Shown: positions 25,441 to 36,266, counted from the first letter of the stretch. The stretch: DNA of 64,000 nucleotides from JAJEFO01 sp965221845 (GCA_965221845.1 OZ244919.1:3224001-3288000); one strand, 5' to 3'. Notes: a model not told the origin generated them from the letters alone. Translations and numbers: made by a program.

Positions 25441-26632
25441 CGGGGGTGTGGAAAAGCCGTTCCTTGCCTCCCGGCGCCCTCCCGGTCGATGCCGGGTCCG
25501 GGACCCCCTCCGCCCGGCCGGGCGGAGGGGGTGCGGGGCCTGGCCCCGCAGGACGGGCCGGACCGGAGCGGCCCTGGATCGCGCGAGCGGATCCGTCGAC
25601 GAGCGTGGTCGGCCCGCCCTCCCGTTGGCCTCCCGGGTCCCGATGGACGCCGGGTCCGGGAACCGGACCGTCGCGAGGACAGGAGCGGGAGACATGACCA
25701 CCGCAGCTGCGGGAATCGACGTGAGCAGGAAGTCGCCGGACATCCGCCCGGGCGGGCGGGATCACGCCGCCACCAACGACACGGACGGGTTCCGCAAGGT
25801 CGCCCGCCTCCCGGGGAAGGGAATGCGGAGCGGGTCGTCCCGGAGGCCACGGGACGGATGCACCGGGCCCTCCTGCAGTCGCTGCATGACAGGGGCTTCA
25901 AGGTCGTCGTGGCGACCCGCGCCAGTCCCGGGACCTCCCCAGGGCCGGCGGCGAGCTGGCGAAGACCGACAGGGTCGACGCGCGCGTGCCGGCCGCCCTG
26001 CGCGCCGCGTTCCCGGACATGGCGCCCACCGCGCCGGCCGACGTCACCGTCGACAGGCTCCGCGACATGCTCGTGCTGCGGGAGGCCCTCGTCGACCGGC
26101 GCGCGGAACTGAAGGCGGTCCCGGGCGAGGTCGGAGAGCCGGACGCGGACGGCCCCGTCCGGAGGGTGCTGGAGGAACCGGACGGCGCCGTCGCCGCGTC
26201 CGGCCGGCGGATCGAGGAACTTGTCAAGGGCTCGGAGGGCCTGGCGGAGAGCTGCGGCATCCGGCCCCGGTGCCGGGCATCGGCCCGGTCACGGCCGCGT
26301 CCCCGGTCGCCCGGGCGGGCGGGCCGGGCGCGATCGGCAACCGCCAGGCCGCCGCCCTGGCCGGCGTCGCCCCCTTCGCCCGCGACGGCGGCACCCTCAG
26401 GGGCGGGCGCCACATGACCGGCGGGCGGCGGCGTCCGAGGGACGTCCTGTACATGGCGGCGATGGCGGCCTGCATGTCCGGTCCCGACATGATGGAGATG
26501 CACGGCCGGCTCCGGGAAAGGGGCAAGCACCACAAGGTCGCCGTGACCGCGGTCATGCGGAAGCTCGTCGTGACCGCGAACGTCCTTCTCCGCGACCGGT
26601 GCAGACGGGAGGACAGGTCGGCCGCCGCCTGA
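25441..26632 (+). mobile_element. IS110-family element remnant
   Basis: A plus-strand transposase pseudogene (25694-26632) follows about 250 bp of noncoding, GC-rich DNA directly after the IS30 right end. In IS110 elements the noncoding region next to recombinase carries the bridge RNA, so 25441-25693 is where such an RNA would have been encoded. I cannot define element ends by eye. Confidence 0.55.
25694..26632 (+). pseudogene. IS110-family transposase, several frameshifts
   Basis: Pieces of one IS110 (DEDD) transposase appear in order but in different frames. AAGIDVSRKSPDI and GRDHAATNDTDGFRKVARL come first (from 25694). GNAERVVPEATGRMHRALLQ and DRGFKVVVA follow. Then come FPDMAPTAPADVTVDRLRDM and LREALVDRRAELKAV, and finally VPGIGPVTAASPVA, GNRQAAALAGVAPFARDGGT and RPRDVLYMAAMAAC, ending HKVAVTAVMRKLVVTANVLL. 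The transposase_20 domain with PGIGP and GNRQAAALAG is clear. At least three frame changes make it non-functional. Confidence 0.8.
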
Positions 26633-26809
26633 CGCCCGGACGGGCCGCGCCCCCCGGCGGCCCGCCGGGGCCCGAAGGGAACCAGCCGTCCGGCCGCGCC
26701 CTTGCGGCCGGGCCGCCTGCCCCTGCCCGGACGGCCGCCGGGATGTGGACAGGCTGTGGAAATCCCCGGTCCCGGCCCCCGGAAAAGGCCGGATCCGGGC
26801 TTGACCCAG

Positions 26810-27127
26810 GACATGGATGCTCGTCGGTGGCGCGCAAGATGACGCCCGAGCGGTGGCGCATGGCGGAGGAGCGGCTGGCCGAGGGCCGGGCCCCGAGCAG
26901 GTCAGCGGGCGCGTCCGCAAGGAGGGCGATCGCCGGGCCGGAAAGCCCGCTTTCCCGGGGCGTGGATCCGGCGGCGTTCCGCATGAGGCCGGTGGCGATG
27001 GCCCTCGGGCATGGCAGTCTCCTTCTTTCAACCAAAGGGACTGTCGCCGCCGCCTGGCCGATTCGCAACATCATGTGTCGCCGAACGACCAGGAACACTG
27101 CATCAGGTGTTGCACTTCAGAGTGGAA
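26810..27127 (+). repeat. Scrambled remnant of a second IS30-family copy
   Basis: The right part (about 26930-27127) repeats the 5' end and right terminus of the intact-length IS30 element, ending in the same 20 bp inverted repeat at 27108-27127. The left part (about 26825-26920) is an internal transposase segment in the opposite orientation to that terminus. The copy was thus rearranged by inversion and deletion. Both copies are followed by the same bases (CGGGGG). Confidence 0.65.
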
Positions 27128-27323
27128 CGGGGGATGGCTTGTTCACTTTTTTCCCGAAAACTACCGGCTCGAAACCGGCCAGGAAGTTCTGGTCAAGGGC
27201 CGTGAACTCCCGCGCCGCTGACGTAGGGATTTCGATCGCCTACCAGCCTTTCATGGCCGCCGGTCTGGTCGATCTTGATCCGCATGTGTCCAATTCGCGC
27301 AATCTATCAGGGCTCTCAAAATG

Positions 27324-27773
27324 CTAGCCCCCCGGATCCCTGTAAACGCCCTGCTCCTTCAGGGCATCCAGCACCTCAGCGGGCATGTAGGTCTCGTCAT
27401 GCTTGGCCAGAAGCTCATGGGCCTGAAACACGCCGTCCACGTAACGGCCCTTCGCTATCGTGCCCTGCCCCTCCCCGAAGAGATCGGGGGCCGGATCCGC
27501 GCCGACATACGTCACGGGAACCTCCGCGGCGCCGTCGATGACAACGAAGGAAAACCGCACTCCCTCGGCGCCCGTCATCGAGCCGTCCTTCACCAGTCCG
27601 CCCAGCTGGAAATACTCCTCGGCCGCGGGCGGCGCGGCCAGGACCTCGCTCGGGGACCTGAAGAACTGGAAGGCGTCCTTTGGCAGGAACCACAGCACGG
27701 CCAGAATGCCGAGGAGGCATGCGCCCGCCAGCGCGAGGACCTGCATGCGCCGCTGTTTCCTCAGGCCTTTCAT
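27324..27773 (-). CDS. ccmE: CcmE, cytochrome c maturation heme chaperone
   Basis: 149 residues from ATG 27773 (MKGLRKQRRMQ). A single N-terminal membrane anchor (about 12-30, LALAGACLLGILAVLWFL) places an OB-fold domain in the periplasm. The heme-binding motif LAKHDETYMP near the C-terminus holds the histidine that binds heme covalently and the tyrosine that ligates iron. CcmE takes heme from CcmABCD and passes it to CcmF/H for cytochrome c assembly. Other ccm genes are not in the window. It is the first intact core gene after the IS debris and lies 156 bp downstream of argC. Confidence 0.9.
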   Translation of the reverse strand: MKGLRKQRRMQVLALAGACLLGILAVLWFLPKDAFQFFRSPSEVLAAPPAAEEYFQLGGLVKDGSMTGAEGVRFSFVVIDGAAEVPVTYVGADPAPDLFGEGQGTIAKGRYVDGVFQAHELLAKHDETYMPAEVLDALKEQGVYRDPGG

Positions 27774-27929
27774 CCGGTCATTCCATGCAAGGGGCGCGGC
27801 TGACGGAACCCTGCCCGGCGGCCTTCGGCGCGGCGCGAATGCGCCTCGCCGGTCCCGGTCCGCGAAACCGGAGGAACGACGGCCGCGCACGGGCCAAGGC
27901 CAGCCGGGCGAAGGATCCGGTGCGGCACG

Positions 27930-28958
27930 TCACGGATAGACCGGCGCGGCCATGAGACCGGCGGTTTCCTCTTCGCCGAGCATCAGGTTCGCGTTCTGGA
28001 TCGCCTGCCCGCTCGATCCCTTGGTCAGGTTGTCCAGGACGACCGTCACGGTCGCAACCCGCTCCCGCCGGTCCCCGACCACGCCGACATGACAGAAGTT
28101 GGAGGCCCGCACGTGCTTCATCTGCGGAACGTGGCCGAACGGCAGGACATGAACGAAGACCTCGTCGCCGTACGCCTTGTCCAGCGCCGCGTGGATCCGT
28201 TCCGGCGCGCCCCTGACGTAGCATGTCATCAAGACGCCCCTTGTCGCGGGCAGAAGGTGCGGCGTCAGCGTGATCCCGGGCCGGCCGTCCGCCAGCCTGG
28301 CCAGCTCCTGGTCGAACTCCCCGAGATGCCGATGCGTGCCGCCCACCGAATACGGCATCACGCTGTCTTCCGTCTCGGCCATCAGAAGGTGCTGCTTCAG
28401 CGAACGCCCCGCGCCGGAAACCGATGCCTTCAGGTCAAGGACGATGTCGTCGCAGTCTATGCAGCGCTCCATGAAGAGAGGCCGCAAGCCGTACAGCCCG
28501 GCCGCCGCGTTGCAGCCGGTGCCGGCGACGAGCCGCGCCGACCGGATGCGCTCCCGGTAGAACTCGGTCAGTCCGTAGACCGCCTCTCGCTGCAGTGCCG
28601 GAGCCGCGTGGGGCTTGCCGTACCACTTCGCGTAGGCGTCGGGATCGTGCAGCCTGAAGTCGGCGGAAAGATCGACGACCTTGACCCGCCGGGGAACGGA
28701 CGGAACGACGGCCTGGCTGGCAGCGTGCGGAAGCGCGCAAAACGCCAGGTCGATTCCCGACCAGTCCACCTGGTCGACCGTGACCAGATCAGGCAGATCG
28801 AGATGCCGGACATGCGGAAACACCGACGACATCGGCTGACCCGCATTCCGGTCGCCCGTCAGCGCGGCGATCCGCATCGACGGATGCGTGGATATCAAGC
28901 GAACGAGCTCGGCGCCTGTATATCCGCTGGCGCCGAGAATGGCGACGTCATGGGACAT
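27930..28958 (-). CDS. argC: N-acetyl-gamma-glutamyl-phosphate reductase
   Basis: 342 residues, usual length for the family. The N-terminal NADP-binding loop is [15 protein letters not shown] (8-22). The active-site cysteine lies in AGTGCNAAAG, and [11 protein letters not shown] carries the partner histidine. It catalyses the NADPH-dependent third step of arginine synthesis, reducing N-acetylglutamyl phosphate to the semialdehyde. It starts at ATG 28958, 56 bp after murI ends, on the same strand. Confidence 0.95.
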   Translation of the reverse strand: MSHDVAILGASGYTGAELVRLISTHPSMRIAALTGDRNAGQPMSSVFPHVRHLDLPDLVTVDQVDWSGIDLAFCALPHAASQAVVPSVPRRVKVVDLSADFRLHDPDAYAKWYGKPHAAPALQREAVYGLTEFYRERIRSARLVAGTGCNAAAGLYGLRPLFMERCIDCDDIVLDLKASVSGAGRSLKQHLLMAETEDSVMPYSVGGTHRHLGEFDQELARLADGRPGITLTPHLLPATRGVLMTCYVRGAPERIHAALDKAYGDEVFVHVLPFGHVPQMKHVRASNFCHVGVVGDRRERVATVTVVLDNLTKGSSGQAIQNANLMLGEEETAGLMAAPVYP

Positions 28959-29014
28959 CGGGACCCTCCATCAGGAACTCGTGCATGACTAGCGCGGCAA
29001 GGGTTGCGCGACAA

Positions 29015-29827
29015 TCACGCCGCGTGAAACTCCGCCTTCCGCCGGAGAAACCTGGTTGCCTGATCGGTCACGCGCCGAGGGTCGCCCGTCGTCAGGAACA
29101 TTGGGGCTTCGCCGGCCCCCCGCATTTCGGGATGCCGCTTCAGGTAGTCGGCCAGGCTGTCGGCCACGAGGGCCGGCTGGCTGAACACCTTGACGCCGGA
29201 TCCCAGCGCTGCGCGGAATTCATCCTCCACGATCGGGTAATGGGTGCATCCCAGGACCGCGGCCTCCGGCTCCGGCATCTTTCGCCTCAGCGCCTCGACA
29301 TGGCTCCGCACAAGCGCGCCGGCCAGCATCAGGTCGCCCTCCTCGATGGCATCGACGACGCCTGCGCAGGCCTGGGTCTCGACGTCAACGCCGATCGCGC
29401 GGAAAGCCAGCTCGCGCTGGAACGCGCGGCTTCGGACAGTGGCCGGCGTCGCGAAGAGCGCGACGTTCTTCAGCGCGACTTCGCGGGGCGGCGAATTGTC
29501 GCCCCATCGCCGCTCGGTAAGTGCCTCGATCAAAGGGACGAACACGCCAAGCACGCGCTTGTCCCGCGGCACCCAGTCTTCCTGCATCCGCCGGAGCGCG
29601 GCCGACGACGCGGTGTTGCAGGCGAGGACGACCAGGTCGCAGCCCGCCTGAAACAGCCGCGAAACGCCATCGACGGTCAGCGCGTAGATGTCGTCGAAGT
29701 CGCGAACCCCGTACGGCGCGTGCGCGTTGTCGCCGAGATACACGAGAGGCACGCCGGGGAGCCGGTTCGCAACGGCCTCGCGGACGGTCAGGCCGCCCAG
29801 CCCGCTGTCGAACAATCCTATCGCCAT
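29015..29827 (-). CDS. murI: Glutamate racemase
   Basis: 270 residues from ATG 29827 ([15 protein letters not shown]). Both catalytic cysteines are in place: VLACNTASS and VLGCTHYP. The enzyme makes D-glutamate for peptidoglycan. The longer upstream open frame is rejected because homology begins at MAIGLFDSG. It may be co-transcribed with argC and ccmE, although the spacing (56 and 156 bp) does not require that. Confidence 0.95.
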   Translation of the reverse strand: MAIGLFDSGLGGLTVREAVANRLPGVPLVYLGDNAHAPYGVRDFDDIYALTVDGVSRLFQAGCDLVVLACNTASSAALRRMQEDWVPRDKRVLGVFVPLIEALTERRWGDNSPPREVALKNVALFATPATVRSRAFQRELAFRAIGVDVETQACAGVVDAIEEGDLMLAGALVRSHVEALRRKMPEPEAAVLGCTHYPIVEDEFRAALGSGVKVFSQPALVADSLADYLKRHPEMRGAGEAPMFLTTGDPRRVTDQATRFLRRKAEFHAA

Positions 29828-30512
29828 GCGCACCTGCCCGTCCGCAGCCCGTCGAACCGGCGCCCGGTCCGAAGCCCGATCCGCCCTGAGGGCGCGGCAT
29901 AGGCGCGGCGTCGGCGAAAGTCCATTGCCGGCAGGCCGGCTCCGCGACCTTCCCGCGCCTCCCCGTCCGGACGACAGGTCCGCCGGCGGGCGTCCATGGA
30001 TCGCGGAAGGCGGCGCTTCCACCGCCGGGGTCATTCGCCGGAGGCCCAGGCGGACCGCGTGAAGCCATGGCATGCGCTTCGGTCCTCGCGCCCGGGCCGC
30101 GCGGGACAGGCCGCGACCCCGTGAAACCGTCCTCCGGAGCCTTGGGCTGACGCGCCATGCGGCAATCCATGCCGCCTCAGCCGCTGCCCATGCGGCGGTG
30201 CGCCCGCGAACGTCCCTGTCCGGCGCGCAATCCGCATCCCGAAGCCCGGCACGGCCGCTCCGGGCGCGATCAGCGACGGCGACTCGCTCCACGAAGGCGA
30301 AGACGGCGGCGAGGCCCGCCAGGACCCGGCCGGCATGGTCGCGGCCCGCCGCCGGCCGCGCCTGGCCATGCCCTCCGCGAGGCGGGCCCTCTCTCCGGCA
30401 GCCGCAGCGCATCGTGCGCCCCTTCGTGCGGAGGAGGGAGCCGGAACGGCCTGGCGAGGCCCAGGCTGCCGAAGGTGCGCTCGCAGCCCGGCGCCGATCG
30501 CGGCGCGGCGCC
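29828..30512. other. Intergenic region, no supported gene
   Basis: 685 bp of very GC-rich DNA between murI and the oxidoreductase gene. All six frames contain long open stretches, but these are arginine/alanine/proline-rich shadows without recognisable family motifs. A degraded gene cannot be excluded. Confidence 0.35.
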
Positions 30513-33500
30513 TTATTCGGCGGCGACGGCCATGGCCGTCCCGCACCTGAAGGACCGGAGAAGCGTTTCCCGACGCTCTGCGGCCCGGCGAGCGCTGGCC
30601 TCCTTCACGGGACCGAAGCCGCGCACCTCCAGCGGCCACTCCGCAAGCGCGATTGCGGCCTCGATGTTGCGATGCGGGTCCGCAAGGACTTCCGCCATGT
30701 CGCGCTCGTAGCGCGCGATCAATTCCCGCTCCATTCGGCGCTCGGCGCCGTGGCCGAAGGGATTGAACGGCGTGCCGCGCAGCCATTTCAGGCGGGCCAT
30801 CAGGGGCCACGCCCGTTCGGCAAGGGCGCCGAAGGCGCGCTTTCTGGGTCGCCCGGACGCGTCGCGTCCGGGCAGGAAGGGCGGCGCGAGGTGGAACGTG
30901 AGCTTCAGGTCTCCCTCGAACGCCTCTTCGGCCATGGCGCGCGTCTTCGCCAGAAGCCGCGCAACCTCGAATTCGTCCTTGCAGGCCAGCACCCTGTGGT
31001 AACCCTTCGCGATCGCCTCCTGCAACGCGGGATCACCGGCCCTCCCGACCAGCCCGCGGTACCGGAGCGCCAGCCCTTCGGACTGGTAGGCGGCAAGGTG
31101 CCGGGCGCGAACGTCGACCATCTCTTCAAGCGTTCGCGGCAGGCGTGCCATGCCGCGCGCCGAAAGGCGCAGCGCCTTGTCGGCGTTGAGCGCGGCCCAG
31201 CGGCCGATCTTGAAAGCGCGCACGTTCTCCGTCACGCGCGCGCCGTTCAGCTCGATGGCCCGCAAGAGCGCTGCCTCGCTGAGCGGCAGCTGCCCGTGCT
31301 GCCAGGACGCGCCAAGCAGGATCACGTTCGAATAGATCGAATCGCCAAGCGTGGACTCGGCCAGCGCGAACGCGTCGAGGCAAGCCAGCCCGTCCTTCAC
31401 GGCGGCCTCAACCGAAAGCCTGAGCCGGTCTCCGGGAATGCGGAAGTCGGGATCCCTCGTGAAGTCTCCTGTCACCGTCTCATGCACGTTGACAACGCCG
31501 GCGGTCCGGTCGGGCCGGACGAGCTGAAGCGTCTCGCGGCCTGCGGAAACGACGAGATCCGCGCCGATCAGCGTGTGGGCCTCGCCGGCAGCGACGCGAA
31601 TGGCCGCAATGTCCTCCGGCGAATTCGCGATGCGGCAGTGGACGTGCACGGCGCCTCCCTTCTGCGCGAGGCCGGCCATTTCCATCATCCCGGCGGCCTT
31701 TCCGTCGAGATGCGCGGCCATCGCCAGCAGCGCGCCGGTCGTCACCACGCCGGTTCCGCCGGCGCCTGCGATGACTACGTTGTGGGTTCCCGCGATTTCC
31801 GGAGGCCGGGGTGCGGCCATCTCGCCAAGGCCCGGGTCCGCCGCCGCGCGCCTCCGGGGCCGTCCGCCCGCAACGGTCACGAAGGAGGGGCAGAATCCGG
31901 CCAGGCAGGAATGGTCCTTGTTGCAGGACGACTGGTCGACCGCGCGCTTGCGCCCAAGGGCGGTCTCGACCGGAATGACGGAAACGCAGTTGGACTGGAT
32001 CCCGCAGTCGCCGCAGCCCTCGCAGATCTCGGCGTTGATGAACACGCGCCGGTCGGGATCCGGAGCGGCGCCGCGCTTGCGCCGGCGCCTCTTTTCGGCC
32101 GCGCACGCCTGGACGTAGATGATCGCGCTGACGCCCTCCGTTCCGGCCATGCGCGCCTGGACTTCAGGCAGCTTCGCGCGCTCGTGCCAGCCGACGCCCG
32201 CGGGAAACGCCGCGCGGTCAGGCGCCTCCTTGGCGTCGAAGACGACGGCCACGTCCCTGACGCCCATGGCCAGCAGCTCGCGCGCGACCCGCTCCGGCGG
32301 CAGGTCGCCGTCATTCGCCTGGCCTCCCGTCATCGCAACCGCGTCGTTGTGAAGTATCTTGTACGTGATGTTCACGCCCGCCGCGAGCGCGGCCCGGATC
32401 GCCATGATACCGGAATGGTTGTAGGTCCCGTCCCCCAGGTTCTGGAACACGTGCCCCCGTCGGGAAAACGGCGCCTCGCCGATCCAGTTCGCGCCCTCCG
32501 CCCCCATGTGCGTGTAGCCGCTTGTCTCCCGGTCCATCCAGAGCGCCATGAAGTGGCAGCCGATGCCTGCATGGGCCCGCGAGCCGTCCGGGACCTTCGT
32601 CGACGTGTTGTGAGGGCATCCCGGGCAGAAATGGGGCCGCCTCGCCGCGATGTCCGGGGCGGCGGCGCGCGCGCGCGCCGCCGCCAGCGCCGCAAGGCCG
32701 GCCTCGATCCTGTCCGTGCTCCGTCCCTCCTCGACCAGGATGCCGCCTATCCTTTCCGCGATCATCGCCGGATCCAGCGCGAACCTGGTCGGGAACAGCT
32801 CCTCCCGGCGCATCCCGCCCGCGCCGCCCTTGTGCCAGCCGTAGACCCTGCGGCCCCGGCGGTCGTCGAAGATCGCCTCCTTGACCTGCACCTCGATCAG
32901 CTTGCGCTTTTCCTCTGCCACGACGATCAGGTCGAGGCCCTCGGCCCAGTCGCGGAAGCCCTTGATGTCGAGCGGGAACGTCTGGCCCACCTTGTAGGTC
33001 GTCAGCCCGAGACGTCCGGCCTCCCCAGCGTCGATCCCCAGGAGGCTGAAGGCATGGTTCAGGTCCAGCCAGTTCTTGCCTGCCGCGACAAAGCCGATCC
33101 TGGCCCCCGGGCGGCCCCAGACCCTCCGATCGACCCGGTTCGCGCGGGAAAACGCCTCCGCCGCAAAGCGCTTGCAGTCGACGAGCCGTGCCTCCTGGTC
33201 GATCCAGTGATCGCCGAGCCGGATGTTGAGGCCGCCGTCCGGCATCGCGAATTCGGGCGTGACGAACGACATCCGGTCGGCCCGGCCGTCGACCACGGAG
33301 GTCACCTCGGCCGTGTCCTTCGTCATCTTCAGCCCGCACCAGGCCCCCGAGAAGCGTGACAGCGCATAGCCGTAGAGTCCGAGGTCCAGGATCTCCTGCA
33401 CGCCCGCCGGCGAAAGAACCGGCATGCAGGCGTCGACAAGCGCCCAGTCCGACTGGTGGCACACCGTCGAGCTCTCGCCGGTGTGATCGTCTCCCAGCGC

Positions 33501-33926
33501 CATGAGCACGCCGCCGTGCGGCGAGGTTCCGGCCATGTTTGCGTGGCGCATGGCATCGCCCGAGCGGTCCACGCCCGGACCCTTGCCGTACCACAGGGAG
33601 AAGACGCCGTCATGCGTTCCCTCGCCCCGGAGCTCCGCCTGCTGCGTTCCCCAGATCGCCGTGGCGGCGAGGTCCTCGTTCAGGCCGGGCTGGAACCTTA
33701 CGCCCGCTGCCGACAGCACGGCCCCGGCGGCGGCCATCTGCTGGTCGACGGCGCCGAGCGGCGAGCCACGGTACCCCGAGACGTATCCCGCGGTGTTCAG
33801 CCCGGCCGCCCTGTCCCGCGCCGCCTGCATCAGCATCAGCCGCACGAGAGCCTGTGTCCCGTTCATCAGGACCGGGCCGCAGTCAAGGTCGAACCTGTCG
33901 CCTAACGTGACCTCGCGGATCGACAT
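30513..33926 (-). CDS. Indolepyruvate ferredoxin oxidoreductase family protein
   Basis: About 1137 residues from ATG 33926. It is a fused alpha-beta-gamma type 2-oxoacid:ferredoxin oxidoreductase. An N-terminal pyrimidine-binding domain ([12 protein letters not shown]) is followed by the thiamine diphosphate domain ([36 protein letters not shown]). A 4Fe-4S cluster region follows ([13 protein letters not shown], then [17 protein letters not shown]), and then the gamma domain ([20 protein letters not shown]). It decarboxylates arylpyruvates or branched 2-oxoacids from amino-acid breakdown to acyl-CoA. It is divergently transcribed from a LysR regulator across 156 bp, so that protein may control it. 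Confidence 0.9.
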   Translation of the reverse strand: MSIREVTLGDRFDLDCGPVLMNGTQALVRLMLMQAARDRAAGLNTAGYVSGYRGSPLGAVDQQMAAAGAVLSAAGVRFQPGLNEDLAATAIWGTQQAELRGEGTHDGVFSLWYGKGPGVDRSGDAMRHANMAGTSPHGGVLMALGDDHTGESSTVCHQSDWALVDACMPVLSPAGVQEILDLGLYGYALSRFSGAWCGLKMTKDTAEVTSVVDGRADRMSFVTPEFAMPDGGLNIRLGDHWIDQEARLVDCKRFAAEAFSRANRVDRRVWGRPGARIGFVAAGKNWLDLNHAFSLLGIDAGEAGRLGLTTYKVGQTFPLDIKGFRDWAEGLDLIVVAEEKRKLIEVQVKEAIFDDRRGRRVYGWHKGGAGGMRREELFPTRFALDPAMIAERIGGILVEEGRSTDRIEAGLAALAAARARAAAPDIAARRPHFCPGCPHNTSTKVPDGSRAHAGIGCHFMALWMDRETSGYTHMGAEGANWIGEAPFSRRGHVFQNLGDGTYNHSGIMAIRAALAAGVNITYKILHNDAVAMTGGQANDGDLPPERVARELLAMGVRDVAVVFDAKEAPDRAAFPAGVGWHERAKLPEVQARMAGTEGVSAIIYVQACAAEKRRRRKRGAAPDPDRRVFINAEICEGCGDCGIQSNCVSVIPVETALGRKRAVDQSSCNKDHSCLAGFCPSFVTVAGGRPRRRAAADPGLGEMAAPRPPEIAGTHNVVIAGAGGTGVVTTGALLAMAAHLDGKAAGMMEMAGLAQKGGAVHVHCRIANSPEDIAAIRVAAGEAHTLIGADLVVSAGRETLQLVRPDRTAGVVNVHETVTGDFTRDPDFRIPGDRLRLSVEAAVKDGLACLDAFALAESTLGDSIYSNVILLGASWQHGQLPLSEAALLRAIELNGARVTENVRAFKIGRWAALNADKALRLSARGMARLPRTLEEMVDVRARHLAAYQSEGLALRYRGLVGRAGDPALQEAIAKGYHRVLACKDEFEVARLLAKTRAMAEEAFEGDLKLTFHLAPPFLPGRDASGRPRKRAFGALAERAWPLMARLKWLRGTPFNPFGHGAERRMERELIARYERDMAEVLADPHRNIEAAIALAEWPLEVRGFGPVKEASARRAAERRETLLRSFRCGTAMAVAAE

Positions 33927-33957
33927 TTTCCCACCCGGCGGTTTCGCGTCATCATAA

Positions 33958-33990
33958 GTCAAATTCGCTGACCTACAATGTCAAACTTTG
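33958..33990. promoter_or_regulatory. Direct TCAAA repeats in the divergent promoter region
   Basis: In the 156 bp between the oxidoreductase and lysR starts, TCAAA occurs at about 33959 and again at 33980. That is 21 bp apart, two helical turns, in an AT-richer stretch. This is a plausible binding site for the adjacent LysR-type protein. Functional assignment is an inference. Confidence 0.3.
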
Positions 33991-34082
33991 CCGCCCGCGG
34001 GTTTGCAATCCCGCCCATGACGGGGTTACCTCCCGGCGCGCGCACGCGGATGCGGACGCCTTCGGAGAAGCAGGGTTTCGTC

Positions 34083-34988
34083 ATGGACTGGGACAAGCTC
34101 CGGATATTTCACGCGGTGGCCGATGCCGGCAGCCTGACCCATGCCGGCGACTCGCTCCACCTCAGCCAGTCCGCCGTTTCAAGGCAGATCCGCGCGCTCG
34201 AGACGAGCCTCAACACGACCCTGTTCCATCGCCACGCGCGGGGCCTGATTCTCACCGAGCAGGGCGAGCTGCTCTTCAACGCGACATCGGCGATGTCGCG
34301 CCGTCTCGAGACCGCCGAAGCGCGGATCCGCGACAGCAGGGAAGAGGTGTTCGGCGAGCTGCGCGTGACGACCACGACCGGATTCGGGTCGCTCTGGCTC
34401 GCGCCGCGCCTGCCGAAGCTCTACGAGAAGTTCCCCGACCTGAGGATAGACCTGATGCTCGAAGAGCGCGTGCTGGACCTGCCGATGCGGGAGGCTGACG
34501 TCGCGATTCGCATGAAGGAGCCCAGTCAGGCAGATCTGGTCCGCCGCAGGATCATGGGAGTGAAGATGCGCCTCTACGCCAGCCCGGAGTACCTGTCCGC
34601 GCACGGCGTCCCCGAGGACCTCGCGCAGCTGAAGGCGCACCGGCTGATCAGCCAGAGCGCCAACGCCACGCAGGTGAGCGCGGGAGCGCAGCTTGTCCAG
34701 GAGCTGCTGGCCCACGACGTCCCGTTCCTTCTGACGGTGAACAACTACTTCGGTGTCTTGCAGGCGGTTCTGGCGAATCTCGGCATCGGGATCCTGCCCG
34801 ACTACGTGACGCAGGACTTTCCGGACCTCCGGCGCGTCCTTCCCGGCATAGAGTCGAACGAGGTCCCGGTGTTTCTCGCCTTCCCCGAAGAGCTCCGCCA
34901 GTCCCGCCGGATCGCGGCATTCCGCGATTTCGTCACGGAAGAGATCATCGCGCACCGGAAGATGCGGAAGGCCGGCGTCGCCGGATAG
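34083..34988 (+). CDS. LysR-family transcriptional regulator
   Basis: 301 residues from ATG 34083 (MDWDKLRIFHAVADAGSL). The winged helix-turn-helix is at 15-60, with the recognition segment HLSQSAVSRQIRALE. The C-terminal periplasmic-binding-like effector domain follows. The upstream extension of the frame is not used, because this start matches the family exactly. This subgroup is common in Alphaproteobacteria. Its effector is unknown; divergence from the indolepyruvate oxidoreductase gene suggests control of amino-acid breakdown. Confidence 0.9.
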   Translation: MDWDKLRIFHAVADAGSLTHAGDSLHLSQSAVSRQIRALETSLNTTLFHRHARGLILTEQGELLFNATSAMSRRLETAEARIRDSREEVFGELRVTTTTGFGSLWLAPRLPKLYEKFPDLRIDLMLEERVLDLPMREADVAIRMKEPSQADLVRRRIMGVKMRLYASPEYLSAHGVPEDLAQLKAHRLISQSANATQVSAGAQLVQELLAHDVPFLLTVNNYFGVLQAVLANLGIGILPDYVTQDFPDLRRVLPGIESNEVPVFLAFPEELRQSRRIAAFRDFVTEEIIAHRKMRKAGVAG

Positions 34989-35196
34989 CGATGCGCCGGG
35001 GACATGCCTGCCTTGGTCAACCTGCCCGGGCTGATCGAACGTCACGCGCCTCGCGGGGCCCCGGCGGAAGCCGCGGCATGGCCGTGGCATTCAATTCTCC
35101 CTGCCGGACTGGCCAGGCCCTGCCCGGCCGCCCTTCGGCTCGGATCTTGCCGTCTCGGGACAAGTGTGGTTTGTGCGCGGCAATGGGACTTGGCAT

Positions 35197-35224
35197 CCCC
35201 CCCCCCCCCCCCCCCCCCCCCCCC
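35197..35224 (+). repeat. 28-base poly-C tract upstream of bmt
   Basis: An uninterrupted run of 28 cytosines ends 23 bp before the ATG of the homocysteine methyltransferase gene, and 14 bp before its ribosome-binding site (AAAGGG). Homopolymers this long slip readily, so the tract could change promoter spacing or a leader frame (phase variation). An assembly or sequencing artefact is also possible. Confidence 0.85.
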
Positions 35225-35247
35225 AGGGCCAACGAAAGGGTCCGCTC

Positions 35248-36261
35248 ATGAGCGACCGCCTCAGCAGCCATCTCGAAACCCATGACTGGGTGCTCGCCGA
35301 CGGGGCCACCGGAACGAACCTCTTCAACATGGGCCTTTCCGCCGGGGAGGCCCCGGAATTCTGGAATGTCGACAGGCCGGACGACATCCGGAGGCTCTAC
35401 AAGGGTGCCGTGGATGCCGGCAGCGACCTGTTCCTGACGAATTCCTTCGGAGGCAACGCGGCGCGGCTGAAGCTTCACGACGGCGAAGGGCGCGTTCGCG
35501 AACTGAACCGGGCGGCCGCCGAGATCGGCCGCGACGTGGCCGACGGTGCGGGCCGTCCGGTCATCGTCGCCGGCTCCGTCGGGCCGACGGGCGAGATCAT
35601 GGAGCCTCTCGGCACGCTTTCCCATGCCGATGCCGTCGACATCTTCCACGAACAGGCCGAGGGCCTGAAGGAGGGCGGCGCGGACGTGCTCTGGGTCGAG
35701 ACGATCAGCGCCCCGGACGAGTACCGCGCGGCGGCCGAGGCCGCCGGGCGAACCGGCATGGCCTGGTGCGGAACGATGAGCTTCGACACCGCGGGCCGGA
35801 CGATGATGGGCCTGACGTGCGCGGACATGGTCAGGATGGTGCGGAAGCTCGACAGGCCCCCGCTCGCCATCGGCGCCAACTGCGGCGTCGGAGCGTCAGA
35901 CCTGCTTCGGACGATTCTGGGCCTGGCCGCGGCGGAACGCGATCTGCCGCTGATCGCGAAGGGCAACGCCGGCATTCCCAAATACGTCGATGGGCGAATC
36001 CACTATGACGGCACGCCCGAGCTCATGGCGGACTACGCCACCCTGGCCCGGGACGCCGGCGCGACGATCATCGGAGGCTGTTGCGGAACGACGCCGGAGC
36101 ACCTGCGGCTGATGCGCGCGGCGCTGGAAACGCGGCCGGGGGGGGGACGCCCCGAGCTGGCGGAGATCGAGCGGCGGATCGGCGGGTTCTCCTCGGTCGA
36201 CGACGGCAGTTCCGGCAGCGCGCCCGCTCCCCGCGCGCGACGCAGGCGACGGCGCGGCTGA
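35248..36261 (+). CDS. bmt: Betaine-homocysteine S-methyltransferase
   Basis: 337 residues from ATG 35248. Signatures are VLADGATGTNLFNMGL near the start, FLTNSFGGNAARL, and the three zinc cysteines in GANCGVGASD and GGCCGTTPEHL. The enzyme methylates homocysteine to methionine using betaine (or S-methylmethionine), linking osmolyte breakdown to methionine supply. The C-terminal ~25 residues are arginine-rich and poorly conserved. The frame stays open upstream through a poly-C tract (poly-proline), but AAAGGG supports the chosen start. It is convergent with recN, 5 bp apart. Confidence 0.85.
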   Translation: MSDRLSSHLETHDWVLADGATGTNLFNMGLSAGEAPEFWNVDRPDDIRRLYKGAVDAGSDLFLTNSFGGNAARLKLHDGEGRVRELNRAAAEIGRDVADGAGRPVIVAGSVGPTGEIMEPLGTLSHADAVDIFHEQAEGLKEGGADVLWVETISAPDEYRAAAEAAGRTGMAWCGTMSFDTAGRTMMGLTCADMVRMVRKLDRPPLAIGANCGVGASDLLRTILGLAAAERDLPLIAKGNAGIPKYVDGRIHYDGTPELMADYATLARDAGATIIGGCCGTTPEHLRLMRAALETRPGGGRPELAEIERRIGGFSSVDDGSSGSAPAPRARRRRRRG

Positions 36262-36266
36262 CGCGC

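Noticed and set aside
27131..27323. Gene between the IS30 remnant and ccmE
   Set aside because: A short frame ending at about 27220 looks protein-like (RLETGQEVLVKGREL) but has no start or family, and is probably another mobile-element scrap.
29828..30412. N-terminal extension of murI
   Set aside because: Family homology begins at MAIGLFDSG (29827). The upstream residues are alanine/arginine-rich shadow.
30072..33359. 1095-codon plus-strand open frame
   Set aside because: It is antisense to the indolepyruvate ferredoxin oxidoreductase gene, arises from high GC content, and carries no family motif.
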